A stretch of DNA of 64,000 bases. It comes from Rosa chinensis (Eukaryota > Streptophyta > Magnoliopsida > Rosales > Rosaceae). The stretch's first letter is position 1, and every line of letters begins with the position of its first letter. The notes beneath the pieces were generated by a model. That model saw only the letters and a list, made by a program, of their open reading frames with translations. It searched no databases and was not told the origin of the DNA. This document shows positions 55,487 to 64,000 of this stretch, in pieces. The translations under genes were made by a program, and so were the position numbers. Where the stretch lies: assembly GCF_002994745.2 (NCBI RefSeq), contig NC_037094.1, positions 67,332,319 through 67,396,318 of the forward strand. The letters run 5' to 3'.

Positions 55487-56761
55487 ATGTCCACTGTCTC
55501 TGATAAGACTAAGGAGCTCTTTGAAAAATTGGAATGTGCTAGGCAAAGGGCAGAACTCACTTTTTCAGACCGCCCTCCTCTAGAAAGGAGGGATTCTCAG
55601 GACTCTAGCTATTCAGGTTATAACTCCTCAACTAGATCAACTGAGGAGATCAACAAACCTGACCATTATGAAGAAGGAGAAGAACAAGTCTTGGAAGAGG
55701 AAGAAGAGGAGGTCACTGAAGAGGAAGAAGAGGAAGAGCACGCCCGTGTTGAGCAAGTACAGGCACCAATGGCTGAGACTATTAGGCAATTGTCTAATCC
55801 TACAGGTGGGGGTGTTGCACCCTTATGCATTGCCTATCCAGAACCAGGAGAGGGGCTTAATGATGATTTTGAGTTAAAGTGTGGGTTTCTGCATCACCTA
55901 CCCAAGTTTCATGGGATGAGTAGTGAAGACACCAACAAGCATCTCAAGGAGTTCGAGTTTGTCTGTGGGAGTATGTGCCTTAAAGGAGCTGATATCAATA
56001 TCTTGAAGATGAAGGCATTTCCCTTTACTTTGGAGGACAAGGCCAAGACTTGGCTATTTGAGCTGCCTGCTGGGACTATCAACACTTGGGATAGGATGAA
56101 GGGCGAGTTCCTTACGAAGTACTTTCCTGCCTCAAAGGTCACTGTTTTGAGGAAGCAAATTAGTGGAATTACGCAAGGACATGAGGAGAATTTCTGCAAT
56201 TATTGGGACAGGTTTAAGAGCCTTGTAGCATCATGCCCTGACCATGGGATGAGTGAGGGGTCCCTCCTTACCTATTTTTATGAAGGACTCACCGCTAATG
56301 AGCGTGGTCTGTTAGATGCTGCTGCTGGAGGATCCTTTATGGATAAGACACCTGTTGATGCCAAGGTGCTACTTACTATTCGTGCACTAAACTATCAACA
56401 ATATGAGGGGGTGCTTTCCTCTCAACGGAAGGTACATGAGGTGTCCACTAACTCTGCACTTGAAGACAAGGTCAACAAGGTGTCTACTCTGCTGTCTCAA
56501 GTCTTAAAAGTTAATGGAGGAGGAGCAATGGCTCAAGTGTGTGGGATGTGCTCGACTCAAGGGCACCCCACAGATAAATGTCCCCAGCTTGGCTCTCAAG
56601 AAGGATGGGAACCTGTTAACGCCCTAGGGTATCAAGGAGGCCTAGGAGGACTGAGGTACAACCCTTACTCCAATACATACAATCCTGGGCTCAGAGACCA
56701 CCCCAACTTTCGTTGGGCCAACAATGATAACACCTTGAGACCACCTCAAGGCCCAGATTAG
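55487..56761 (+). pseudogene. G gag
   Basis: 424 codons open, the longest gag in the window after the chromovirus one. A Ser-rich N-terminus and a Glu-rich acidic segment (residues about 60-90) precede the capsid core: FELKCGFLHHLPKFHG, DTNKHLKEFEFVC, FPFTLEDKAKTWLFELP, WDRMKGEFLTKYFPASK, then YFYEGLTANERGLLDAAAGG. CCHC knuckle CGMCSTQGHPTDKC at about residue 350 binds RNA. In related elements gag continues further; here a TAG at 56759 and a T-run at about 56781-56789 break the link to the following frame. The nearest start candidates (ATG 55484-55490 region) are equally plausible. Confidence 0.9.
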
Positions 56762-56789
56762 AATCTTAGCGCCCACCAGGTTTTTTTTT

Positions 56790-57522
56790 TAGGCCTCAGG
56801 TACCTCAAGCTTTTGGTATTCCCAATTCTGTCCCTCCACATCCTGTTTCTAATACTTTGAGTACCCCTAATTATGATGAACTGTTGAAGTCCCTTGCTGC
56901 GGGGCAACAACAACTTAACACGGCTACTCAAGCTTTGGTTGTAGGACAGGTGACCCATTCAAAGGATATTACAGAGCTCAAGAATCAAATGGGCCAAGTG
57001 GTGGATTTCACGGGCCGGATTGCTGAAATAGGGAAACTTCCAAGCAACACAGTGCCTAACCCAAGGACTGAGCATGCCCAAGCCATCATCACTAGGAGTG
57101 GGTACGTACTAGTTGACCCTCCCAGAGCCCACAAGAAGGCCCAAGCGGCCCATAATGAAGAAGACGTTGTGGAGGTGTCTAAGAAGGATGTTGAGAAGGA
57201 CCCAGCTACATCAAGGGTGGAAGTTGACTTGCCCCAAGCTGAGGCACCCATAGGTACAATTCCAACCTCTAGTGGTTTAGTTAAGACTAACCCAGTTGTT
57301 TCTATACCTTTCCCAAGCAAGTTTGCCAAGACGAAGAAAGATAAATCTGATCAAGAGATCTTGGAAATCGTCAAGAAGGTTCAAGTGAACATGCCCTTGA
57401 TCGAGTGCATCAAACAGGTGCCTAAATACGCCAAGTTCTTGAAGGAGCTATGCACCACAAGGAGGCAGACAAGAGAGAAGGAGGTGGTGAAAATGAGAGA
57501 GACAGTATCAGCCGTTATCTAG
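56790..57522 (+). pseudogene. G gag C-terminal region and gag-protease linker
   Basis: A new frame (shifted relative to gag) opens after the T-run with RPQVPQAFGIPNSV and continues through the ATG at 56857. DITELKNQMGQVVDF, GKLPSNTVPNPR and AQAIITRSG are familiar Athila blocks between gag and protease; KTKKDKSDQEILEIVKKVQV and AKFLKELCTTRR follow. A TAG at 57520 replaces one codon, and the frame then continues directly into protease. Confidence 0.88.
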
Positions 57523-58071
57523 AGGAAGCTACCCCCAAAGTTGAAGGACCCAGGGAGTTTTTCTGTTCCCTGTATCATTGGTGACACCAGGTTTGAAAAT
57601 GTGATGTTAGACTTAGGGGCATCCATAAATGTTATGCCTTATAATTTGTATGTGTCCCTAGGTCTAGGCCCTCTTAAGAGGGATAATGTTGTCATTCAAC
57701 TTGCTGATAGGTCTAACAAATACCCTCAAGGGTATGTTGAGGATGTTCTTGTGCAGGTAAACCATTTGATATTCCCTGCGAATTTCTACGTATTGGACAT
57801 GGAGGAATCGCCCCTAAATACCACACCATTACTTTTAGGGCATCCCTTTATGAGAACTGTAAGAACTAAAATCGACGTGTACAAAGGGACTCTCACCATG
57901 GAGTTTGATGGTGATGTTATACGCTTTAACATTCTTGAAGCCATGAGGTACCCTGTTTCTGATTTGAAACCTTGCTTTGCTATTGATGTAGTTGATTCAC
58001 TCGCGCAGGTTTTCTCTGAAGCAATGGTTGAGGATGAATTGGCTCTGACCCTAGAGGAGGGTCGGATATGA
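57523..58071 (+). pseudogene. G aspartic protease
   Basis: Same frame as the preceding block. KDPGSFSVPCIIGD leads to LDLGASINVMP, where the usual D-S/T-G of the active site is D-L-G, a variant common in Athila. LLLGHPFMRTVRTKIDV is the second conserved block. A frame change near 58060 moves the reading frame before RT. Confidence 0.88.
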
Positions 58072-58123
58072 TGCAAATGGGGAACCTATCCCCAAGGTTG
58101 AGTGGGACGTTGAGGAGCCTAGA

Positions 58124-59824
58124 GTGATTAAGACTGTGGCCTCACTGGAGGCTCAGCCTATAAAGAGGTCAATTTCCTATTTTTCAATTCCGGTTTCTAC
58201 TAATAAAATGCTACCTTCTATTGTTCAGGCACCCAAGTTGGAATTGAAGGTACTCCCTGAGCATTTGAAGTACGCCTACCTAGGAGAAAAGGAGACCATC
58301 CCAGTGATCATATCATCAACGCTGGAGGTAGAGTAAGAAAGAAAGTTGGTGAACGTGTTGAAGAAGCACAAGACTGCCATTGGTTGGACTCTAGCAGATA
58401 TCAAGGGGATCAGCCCAACCACGTGTGTCCACCGGATCCTTTTAGAAGATGGCACCAAGCCCACAAGAGAAGCCTAAAGACGTCTACATCCGCCCATGAT
58501 GAAAGTGGTCCAAGACGAGGTGATCAAGTTGCTAGATTGTGGGGTGATCTACCCCATTTCTGATAGTAAGTGGGTCACTCCAGTGCAAGTGGTGCCCAAG
58601 AAGTCTGGGGTGACAGTGGTGAAGAACGAGGATAATGAGCTAGTGCCCCAGAGATTAGTCACTGGTCATAGGGTATGTATCGACTACCGGAAGTTGAATG
58701 CCACAACGAGGAAGGATCATATGCCCTTGCCTTTTATTGACCAGATGTTGGAGCGCTTAGCGGCCCATTCCTACTATTGCTTCTTGGACGGATATAGTGG
58801 GTACAGCCAGATCTGCATAGCCCACGAGGATCAGGAGAAGACGACCTTTACATGCCCCTTTGGGACCTTTGCTTATAGGCGCATGCCCTTCGGCTTATGC
58901 AACGCACCAGGTACTTTCCAAAGATGTATGCTTTCCATTTTCTTAGAATACATTGAAAATATTATTGAAGTCTTTATGGATGACTTTAGTGTCTTCGGTA
59001 AAGATTTTGATACTTGTTTAGAGAATGTAGGATTGATTCTTGAGAGGTGTGTAGAAACTAACCTTGTGCTGAATTGGGAGAAGTGTCACTTCATGGTGAC
59101 ACAAGGAATAGTGTTAGGACACATAATATCTACTAGGGGCATTAAGGTAGATAAGGCTAAGGTTGATCTTGTAAGTCACTTACCCTCCCCCACAACTGTG
59201 AGGGAGGTACGCTCTTTTCTTGGCCATGCAGGATTTTACAGGAGGTTCATCAAAGACTTCTCCAAGGTGGCAAGACCTATGTGTGCCCTATTGCAAAAGG
59301 ATGTGCCCTTTGTGTTCAATGAGGATTGCAAGAAGGCGTTTGAAAAGCTCAAGGAGTTGTTGACCACTGCCCCCATCATATGCCCTCCGGATTGGAGTCT
59401 ACCCTTCGAGCTTATGTGTGATGCATCGGACTATGCTGTTGGAGCTGTGTTGGGCCAGAGGAAGGATAAGAAGCCCTATGCTATTCAGTATGCTTCTCGG
59501 ACCCTCAACGACACCCAACTCAACTACTCCACCACTGAAAAAGAACTCTTGGCTGTAGTCTTTGCTTTAGATAAGTTTCGTTCTTATTTATTGCACTCTA
59601 AAGTAATTGTTTACTCTGACCATGCAGCCTTGAGATATCTGATGATTAAGAACGAGGCCAAGCCTAGATTGATTCGATGGATCCTGTTGCTTCAGGAATT
59701 TGACCTAGAGATCAAGGACAAGAAGGGTATCGAGAATGTGGTGGTGGACCATTTGAGCAGGATAGTACATGAGGAAGACGTCCATCCCTACAGGAAACTT
59801 TCCCAGATGAGCTCTTTCGGATAG
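58124..59824 (+). pseudogene. G reverse transcriptase and RNase H
   Basis: After stops at 58334 and 58477 the frame is open for 442 codons. RT blocks: [70 protein letters not shown] and the catalytic FMDDFSVFG (about 58975-59000), then [16 protein letters not shown]. RNase [20 protein letters not shown] (Asp), [12 protein letters not shown] (Glu), [10 protein letters not shown] (Asp), DHLSRI at the end. All catalytic residues are present, so this part decayed only through flanking stops. A frameshift near 59790 leads to integrase. Confidence 0.93.
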
Positions 59825-61133
59825 AGGTTAGTGTGCCCTGGTATGCGGATATAGTTAACTATTTAGTCACTAGGATATTTCCTGACACACTTTCCAAAGC
59901 TACTAAGGATAAATTGAAGAAAATGGCTAGGCACTTTATTTGGGATGAGCCCTATTTATAGAAACATTGTAGTGATCAAGTCATTAGGAGATGTGTCCCA
60001 GAGTCTGAGCATAAGTCAATTCTATCATTTTGCCATAGTCAGACTTGTGGAGGCCACTTTAGGCCTCGTAGAACAGCCTTGAAGGTCTTAGATTGTGGAT
60101 TTTATTGGCCCACTATCTTCAAGGATGCAAACTTGTTTTGTATTTCTTGTGATAGGAGCCAACGGACTGGTAATCTTGGGCCAAAAGATCAAATGCCCAT
60201 GAGCCCAATAATAAATGTAGAAATTTTTTATGTTTGGGGCTTGACTTTATGGGCCCATTTCCCTCGTCTAATGGTTGTTTATATATATTATTGGCTGTGG
60301 ACTATGCATCAAAGTGGGTGGAAGCAAAAGCCACCAGGACTAACGATTCAAAAGTGGTTGCAGGTTTCTTGAAAACTAACATATTTTCCAAGTTTGGAGT
60401 GCCACATGTGCTAATCAGTGATGGAGGTTCTCATTTTTGCAACCGTACAATCAAGGCTTTGCTGAAGAAGTATGGGGTAGCCCATAAGGTGTCCATGCCC
60501 TACCACCCTCAGACCAGTGGCCAAGCAGAGGTATCCAACAGGGAGATCAAGAGGATACTCGAGAAGACAGTGGGCCCGACAAGGAAGGATTAGAGCCAGA
60601 GATTGGATGATGCGTTGTGGGCCTACAGAACGGCCTACAAGACGCCTATTGGGATGTCTCCCTTTAGGTTGGCCTACGGAAAGGCATGCCACCTTCCAGT
60701 GGAGCTAGAGCACAAGGCTTGGTGGGCTGTCCAAAAGTTCAACATGGATTATGATGAAGTGGGCCTACATAGGAAGCTACAACTAAATGAGCTTGAGAAG
60801 ATAAGGAATGAGGCCTACGATTCTTCATGGATCTACAAGGAGAAGACAAAGGCCTACCATGACAAAATGATTCGCGGAAAAAGCTTCCAAGTAGGCCAGA
60901 AAGTTCTGTTATTCCATTCCAGACTTAAGCTATTCCCGGGTAAACTTCGTTCTCGTTGGGTTGGCCCATTTATAGTTACAAATGTGTTTGCTCATGGTGC
61001 TGTAGAGATCAAGAGTGAGAAGACGAGGAAGGAGTTCAAGGTAAATGGGCATCGTCTCAAGCCATACTATGAGTCCTTGGTGGGGCACACATTGGAAGAG
61101 ATACCCTTCCAGGAGGCACCCCATGACGTGTGA
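59790..61133 (+). pseudogene. G integrase
   Basis: N-terminal HHCC zinc finger in one frame (CHSQTCGGHF, then FCISCDRS), with a TAG near 59959. A frameshift in the T-run near 60222 leads to the core: GLDFMGPFP with the first Asp, [10 protein letters not shown] (second Asp) and [19 protein letters not shown] (Glu), then a TAG at 60591 where Trp is usual. The C-terminal part continues in frame: [43 protein letters not shown] and a WVGPFIV fold, ending at 61133. The DDE triad is intact. Confidence 0.92.
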
Positions 61134-61144
61134 ACAAGGAGAAG

Positions 61145-61195
61145 AGTCCAGGCTGAAGGACTACAAATATTAAGCGCTGCATAGGAGGCAACCCA
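61145..61195 (+). ncRNA. Conserved Athila post-pol hairpin motif (G copy)
   Basis: AGTCC, loop AGGCTGAA, GGACT (61145-61149 with 61158-61162), then AAGCGCTGCATAGGAGGC and AACCCA. It lies 12 bp after the integrase stop. The H counterpart has ACGTCT/AGACGT arms around AGGCTGAGA. Confidence 0.55.
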
Positions 61196-62928
61196 TTTCA
61201 ACCGAAGCTGTGAAGAGGTTGAATTGTACTTGTGTCTTTGTTTATTGTTTGTTTATTTTACCCTTCCCTTATTTTAGCACCCCCCCCCCCCCCCCCATAT
61301 TTAGGGTCTATATACCATATTTTATGCCTACATTGAGGACACTGTAGATTCTAAGTGTGGGATGGGTTTACACCTTTATTTTAGTTTAGTTTACACCTTT
61401 ATTTTAGTTTTAAAAAATAAAAAAATTGGTTTTAGAGTCTTTTTGTGTGTTTGAGTCTTAGGATGCCCCTAACGTCTAGGATGAAAATGTCTCTGAATTC
61501 ATGGCTGAAGGTTTTCACAATCGAAATAGGACTTAATTGAATTCTGTGGTTAATCGACATTGTGATGCTTGTATGAAGATTTGAGATAGGATTGTAACTT
61601 GGTTCATTAAGCATGCTAGGATTAAGTCTAATTCATTTGACCCTAAGTGAGCTGTTGAGCTAAAATACTTTCTTTTCGAGTGCTTAATTGATAATTCCAA
61701 AATTTCATGGCTGTATTTGCAAAACCTCATCATTCTTTGAAAATCCAATGATCATGTGCCATAGATTTTAATGGACTAGAGAGTACTAGAACTCGGCTGT
61801 TGTGACTGTCAAAACTTGTATGCCATAATATGTACTGATCTTGGATAGGATAGAAGGCATTAGGGTAACCACCATAGCCAAACAAGCATGTGTCCCCAAT
61901 TGTGCCCGTCGTGGGACTCCTTAGAATGAACCCCTTTGAGCCTACGTTGAAAACCTATGTTTCATCACCCTCACTACCCTACCATGAGCTTAGTACAGGA
62001 TATATCAACCCTTGTCTTAGGGACTTAGTAGAGCATGACATAGTGTGTAGGGGTGATGATGAAAGACAAGTGTGGGGTGGGGAAAATCCAAAAAAAAAAA
62101 AAAAAATATGAAAAAGAAAGAAAGAAAAACGGCAAAAGAGAAGAAAAATTGAAAAGAAAACTCTTGGGAAATTGTTTAAGTGTGGTTTTGGACTTTCAAA
62201 TTTGTAGAAGGCTCAAAGTTGAAAATTAGGCCTTTGTCCATTCCCATGTTGGTTAGAGTGAAGGTTTGGCCCAAAACAATGATATTTGGCCTACAAAAAT
62301 GATGACATAAGGTGGTCCTTATATGCTCTGCTAGGTCCTTAGGATTTTTGTATCCTTAATCTTCATTTCGAAAAACCTAGCTTAGCCCCATTACAACCTG
62401 TTTTAAGTGCTTACTTGATCCTTGAGATGGGCAGTCTTTGGTTAGTAGAGTTAGTTACGCAGTCGAGCTTATGGTTTAGGTCTATTTTTGCACTTAGTCA
62501 TTTCATGAGGTCTTTAAAAATTCTTCACAAAATGCTTTTATTGATGAAATATGCAAGCTGTTTGTTGCCTTACAATTTGTTCTCTTGCATATACTTGAGT
62601 GTGAAGCTTTTAAGCATAGCCATTTCTGAGAGAAAAATCGAGAGTATGCCTTGTGAGTGTGGATTGGACTTGTTCGAAACATGCTATCATTCATTGTATA
62701 ACTTAAGTTCTCCATATCTTGCTTAGTCATATGAATGTCACATGTTTATTAACCATGGAATTATCTATGCGATTTTGATTAAGTGTTTAACGTGAAAGCC
62801 ATGAGTTTGGAGTCTCTGAGACAACAGTTAGGAGCAATAGAGTCATTTACTTGCTTTTCGTTGAATCTTTGTTTTGTTTTGTATTTTTGTTTTGCTAAGG
62901 GACTAGCAAAAGCTAAGTGTGGGGTAGT
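61196..62928 (+). other. G 3' non-coding region with repeated purine motifs
   Basis: No env-like frame. AAGTGTGGG-type purine runs occur at about 61351, 62068, 62175 and, next to the LTR, 62914-62928 (AAGTGTGGGGTAGT, the polypurine tract). A C17 run at 61281 and an A17 run at 62090 are present. Confidence 0.8.
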
Positions 62929-64000
62929 TGATAGGAGCACAATGTGCGACGATGTTAATGAGTATATGCTCCATTTTAGCCTTGTTTCTCCCTTAAGTTT
63001 CGTGTTTTGAGTCATCGAGTCATTTTAAGAGTCTTGTAGAGTGTTTGGCGTGAAATAGGCAGAAAACACAAAATTCATGAAGAATCCTAGCTGGATCAGG
63101 ATTCCTCACCGTCATGCTAATCTGTGGGTCTTAAGAGAGAATTTATGGGTGTATTTTTCTGAAATTAAATTGTTTTAATTTCTTTTATTTTCTCTAAAAG
63201 AATTTAATTTTGTGCCCTTTATTAAATCAGGTTGACCAAGCAATGAAGCAGGGAAATAAAGTGAAAGACGTTTTCAGTTGGAGAATAAAGGAGAAAGACG
63301 TTTTCAGTTGGGAGAATAAAAGAGAAAGATGTTTCAGCTTGGAAATTAAAGGAATTGCCCCATTATGAGAGGAGTTAAGGCCTTAAAAGAGATGTTTCAG
63401 TTGGAAAATTAAAGGAATGACGATGCAATCCCATCCGTCCAATGATGAAGGGTATGATCGACAAAAGCCAACCAATGCTCCCCTATAAATAGGCAACGTC
63501 CAGAACTGAATTTGCATCACTTCCCAACCAAGATCATTTCCTGGCCTATCACTTCCTGGCCAAAAACTTTTCCGAGACTCTGCCCAATTCACTCTTTAAA
63601 CTTCCATCACCTACAAGACCGTGATCACCATCCATCCATCAATCTATGAAGCTCTTAGGTGCTGAGTTAAGGACGCTCCACCACCACAGCAGAGACGAGT
63701 TCATCACCTTGTTGCCAAGCCGCTAAGGAAAGCTTCAAAGTGTAACTATGACTCTACTTACAATTTTTGTTTCGGTTTTGTGTGTTTGCATTTGTGAGTT
63801 GTGTAATTGGAGACACAAAATTTTCAGAATATTTTTATTAATATTTTTGAGATTTTCTGTTTATTATTGAGTTAATTTTGAGAATTCTTTTATGATACAT
63901 GTTACAATCTTGTGCCCTTTTACGTGTTTAGGTAATTTTCAGAGTTAGGTTCATAAGTTTGCATGCTAGAATCATGCTGAGTGTTCTTGTGTGTTTGCTT
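62929..64000 (+). repeat. G 3' LTR, truncated by window end
   Basis: Matches 43623-44368 and then 53551-53875 continuously, so it shows the D insertion site empty. TATAAATA at 63484-63491. Confidence 0.94.

Larger units (their letters stand above)
43623..64000 (+). mobile_element. Athila element G, full length but with broken gag-pol
   Basis: 5' LTR 43623-44368 plus 53551-54503 (split by D), tRNA-Asp primer site at 54509, gag 55487-56761, pol to 61133, a 1.8-kb non-coding tail, polypurine tract before 62929, and the first 1072 bp of the 3' LTR up to the window end. Domain order PR-RT-RH-IN is Ty3/gypsy; gag sequence and primer place it in Athila. No env-like ORF is present after integrase. 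LTR copies differ by about 14 substitutions over the 746 bp before the D site, by eye. It is inserted in C2. Confidence 0.92.

Noticed and set aside
61134..62928. Search for an env-like ORF downstream of G integrase
   Set aside because: No frame longer than about 100 codons and no signal peptide or membrane segment pattern that stands out; region resembles the non-coding tail of H.

Overview
The window looks like nuclear DNA of a flowering plant, most likely a eudicot. It is AT-rich, contains plant lineages of LTR retrotransposons (Ty1/copia, chromovirus, Tat and Athila) primed by plant-type tRNAs, and carries MULE-like and hAT-like DNA elements. I found no intact host gene, rRNA gene, CRISPR array or bacterial-type operon. 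Almost every base belongs to a nest of mobile elements, and most element borders below are fixed by TG...CA ends plus a target-site duplication (TSD).

Layout. 1-1463: the 5' LTR, primer site and open gag of a chromovirus-like element on the minus strand, cut by the window edge. 1791-13089: a complete but decayed copia element (C1, minus, TSD AAGAT). C1 is interrupted by a 2.7-kb solo LTR (A, TSD GTGCT) and by a 1.3-kb MULE-like element (TSD of 8 T plus A). 13119-16161: solo LTR C (plus, TSD GTTCA). 16162-18059: non-repeat-looking DNA with two exon-like fragments and a 1.1-kb hAT-like insertion. 18060 to about 41283: a Tat-lineage element (T, plus), split inside its protease by an Athila-type element (H, minus, 20707-38966, TSD ATCGC). 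H has gag but no pol, and is itself split by two solo LTRs in its 3' LTR (S1, S2), a 2.3-kb insertion with a 12-bp TSD (M2), and a third solo LTR (S3) at the start of gag. 41284-43376: unassigned sequence. 43377-43622: the end of a second copia copy (C2). 43623 to beyond 64000: a full-length Athila element (G, plus) with broken gag-pol. The 5' LTR of G is split by a young non-autonomous element with giant LTRs (D, minus, 44369-53545, TSD AGGAC).

Nesting gives an order of events that LTR divergence supports by eye: C1 and H LTR pairs are the most diverged, G pairs differ by roughly 2 percent, and D pairs by only a handful of substitutions in over 3 kb. G and H share LTR ends, tRNA-Asp priming and a post-pol hairpin motif, so autonomous elements such as G could have mobilised pol-less elements such as H.

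The most unusual signal is in three large LTR families (A, C, D). Their promoters share the same ordered U3 blocks. Downstream, each carries an array of short inverted repeats in which the loop is conserved and the two arms change together between copies. D also has eight copies of a motif resembling the plant mitosis-specific MSA element at exact 30/60-bp spacing, two tRNA-like segments, and an antisense ORF with its own TATA box.
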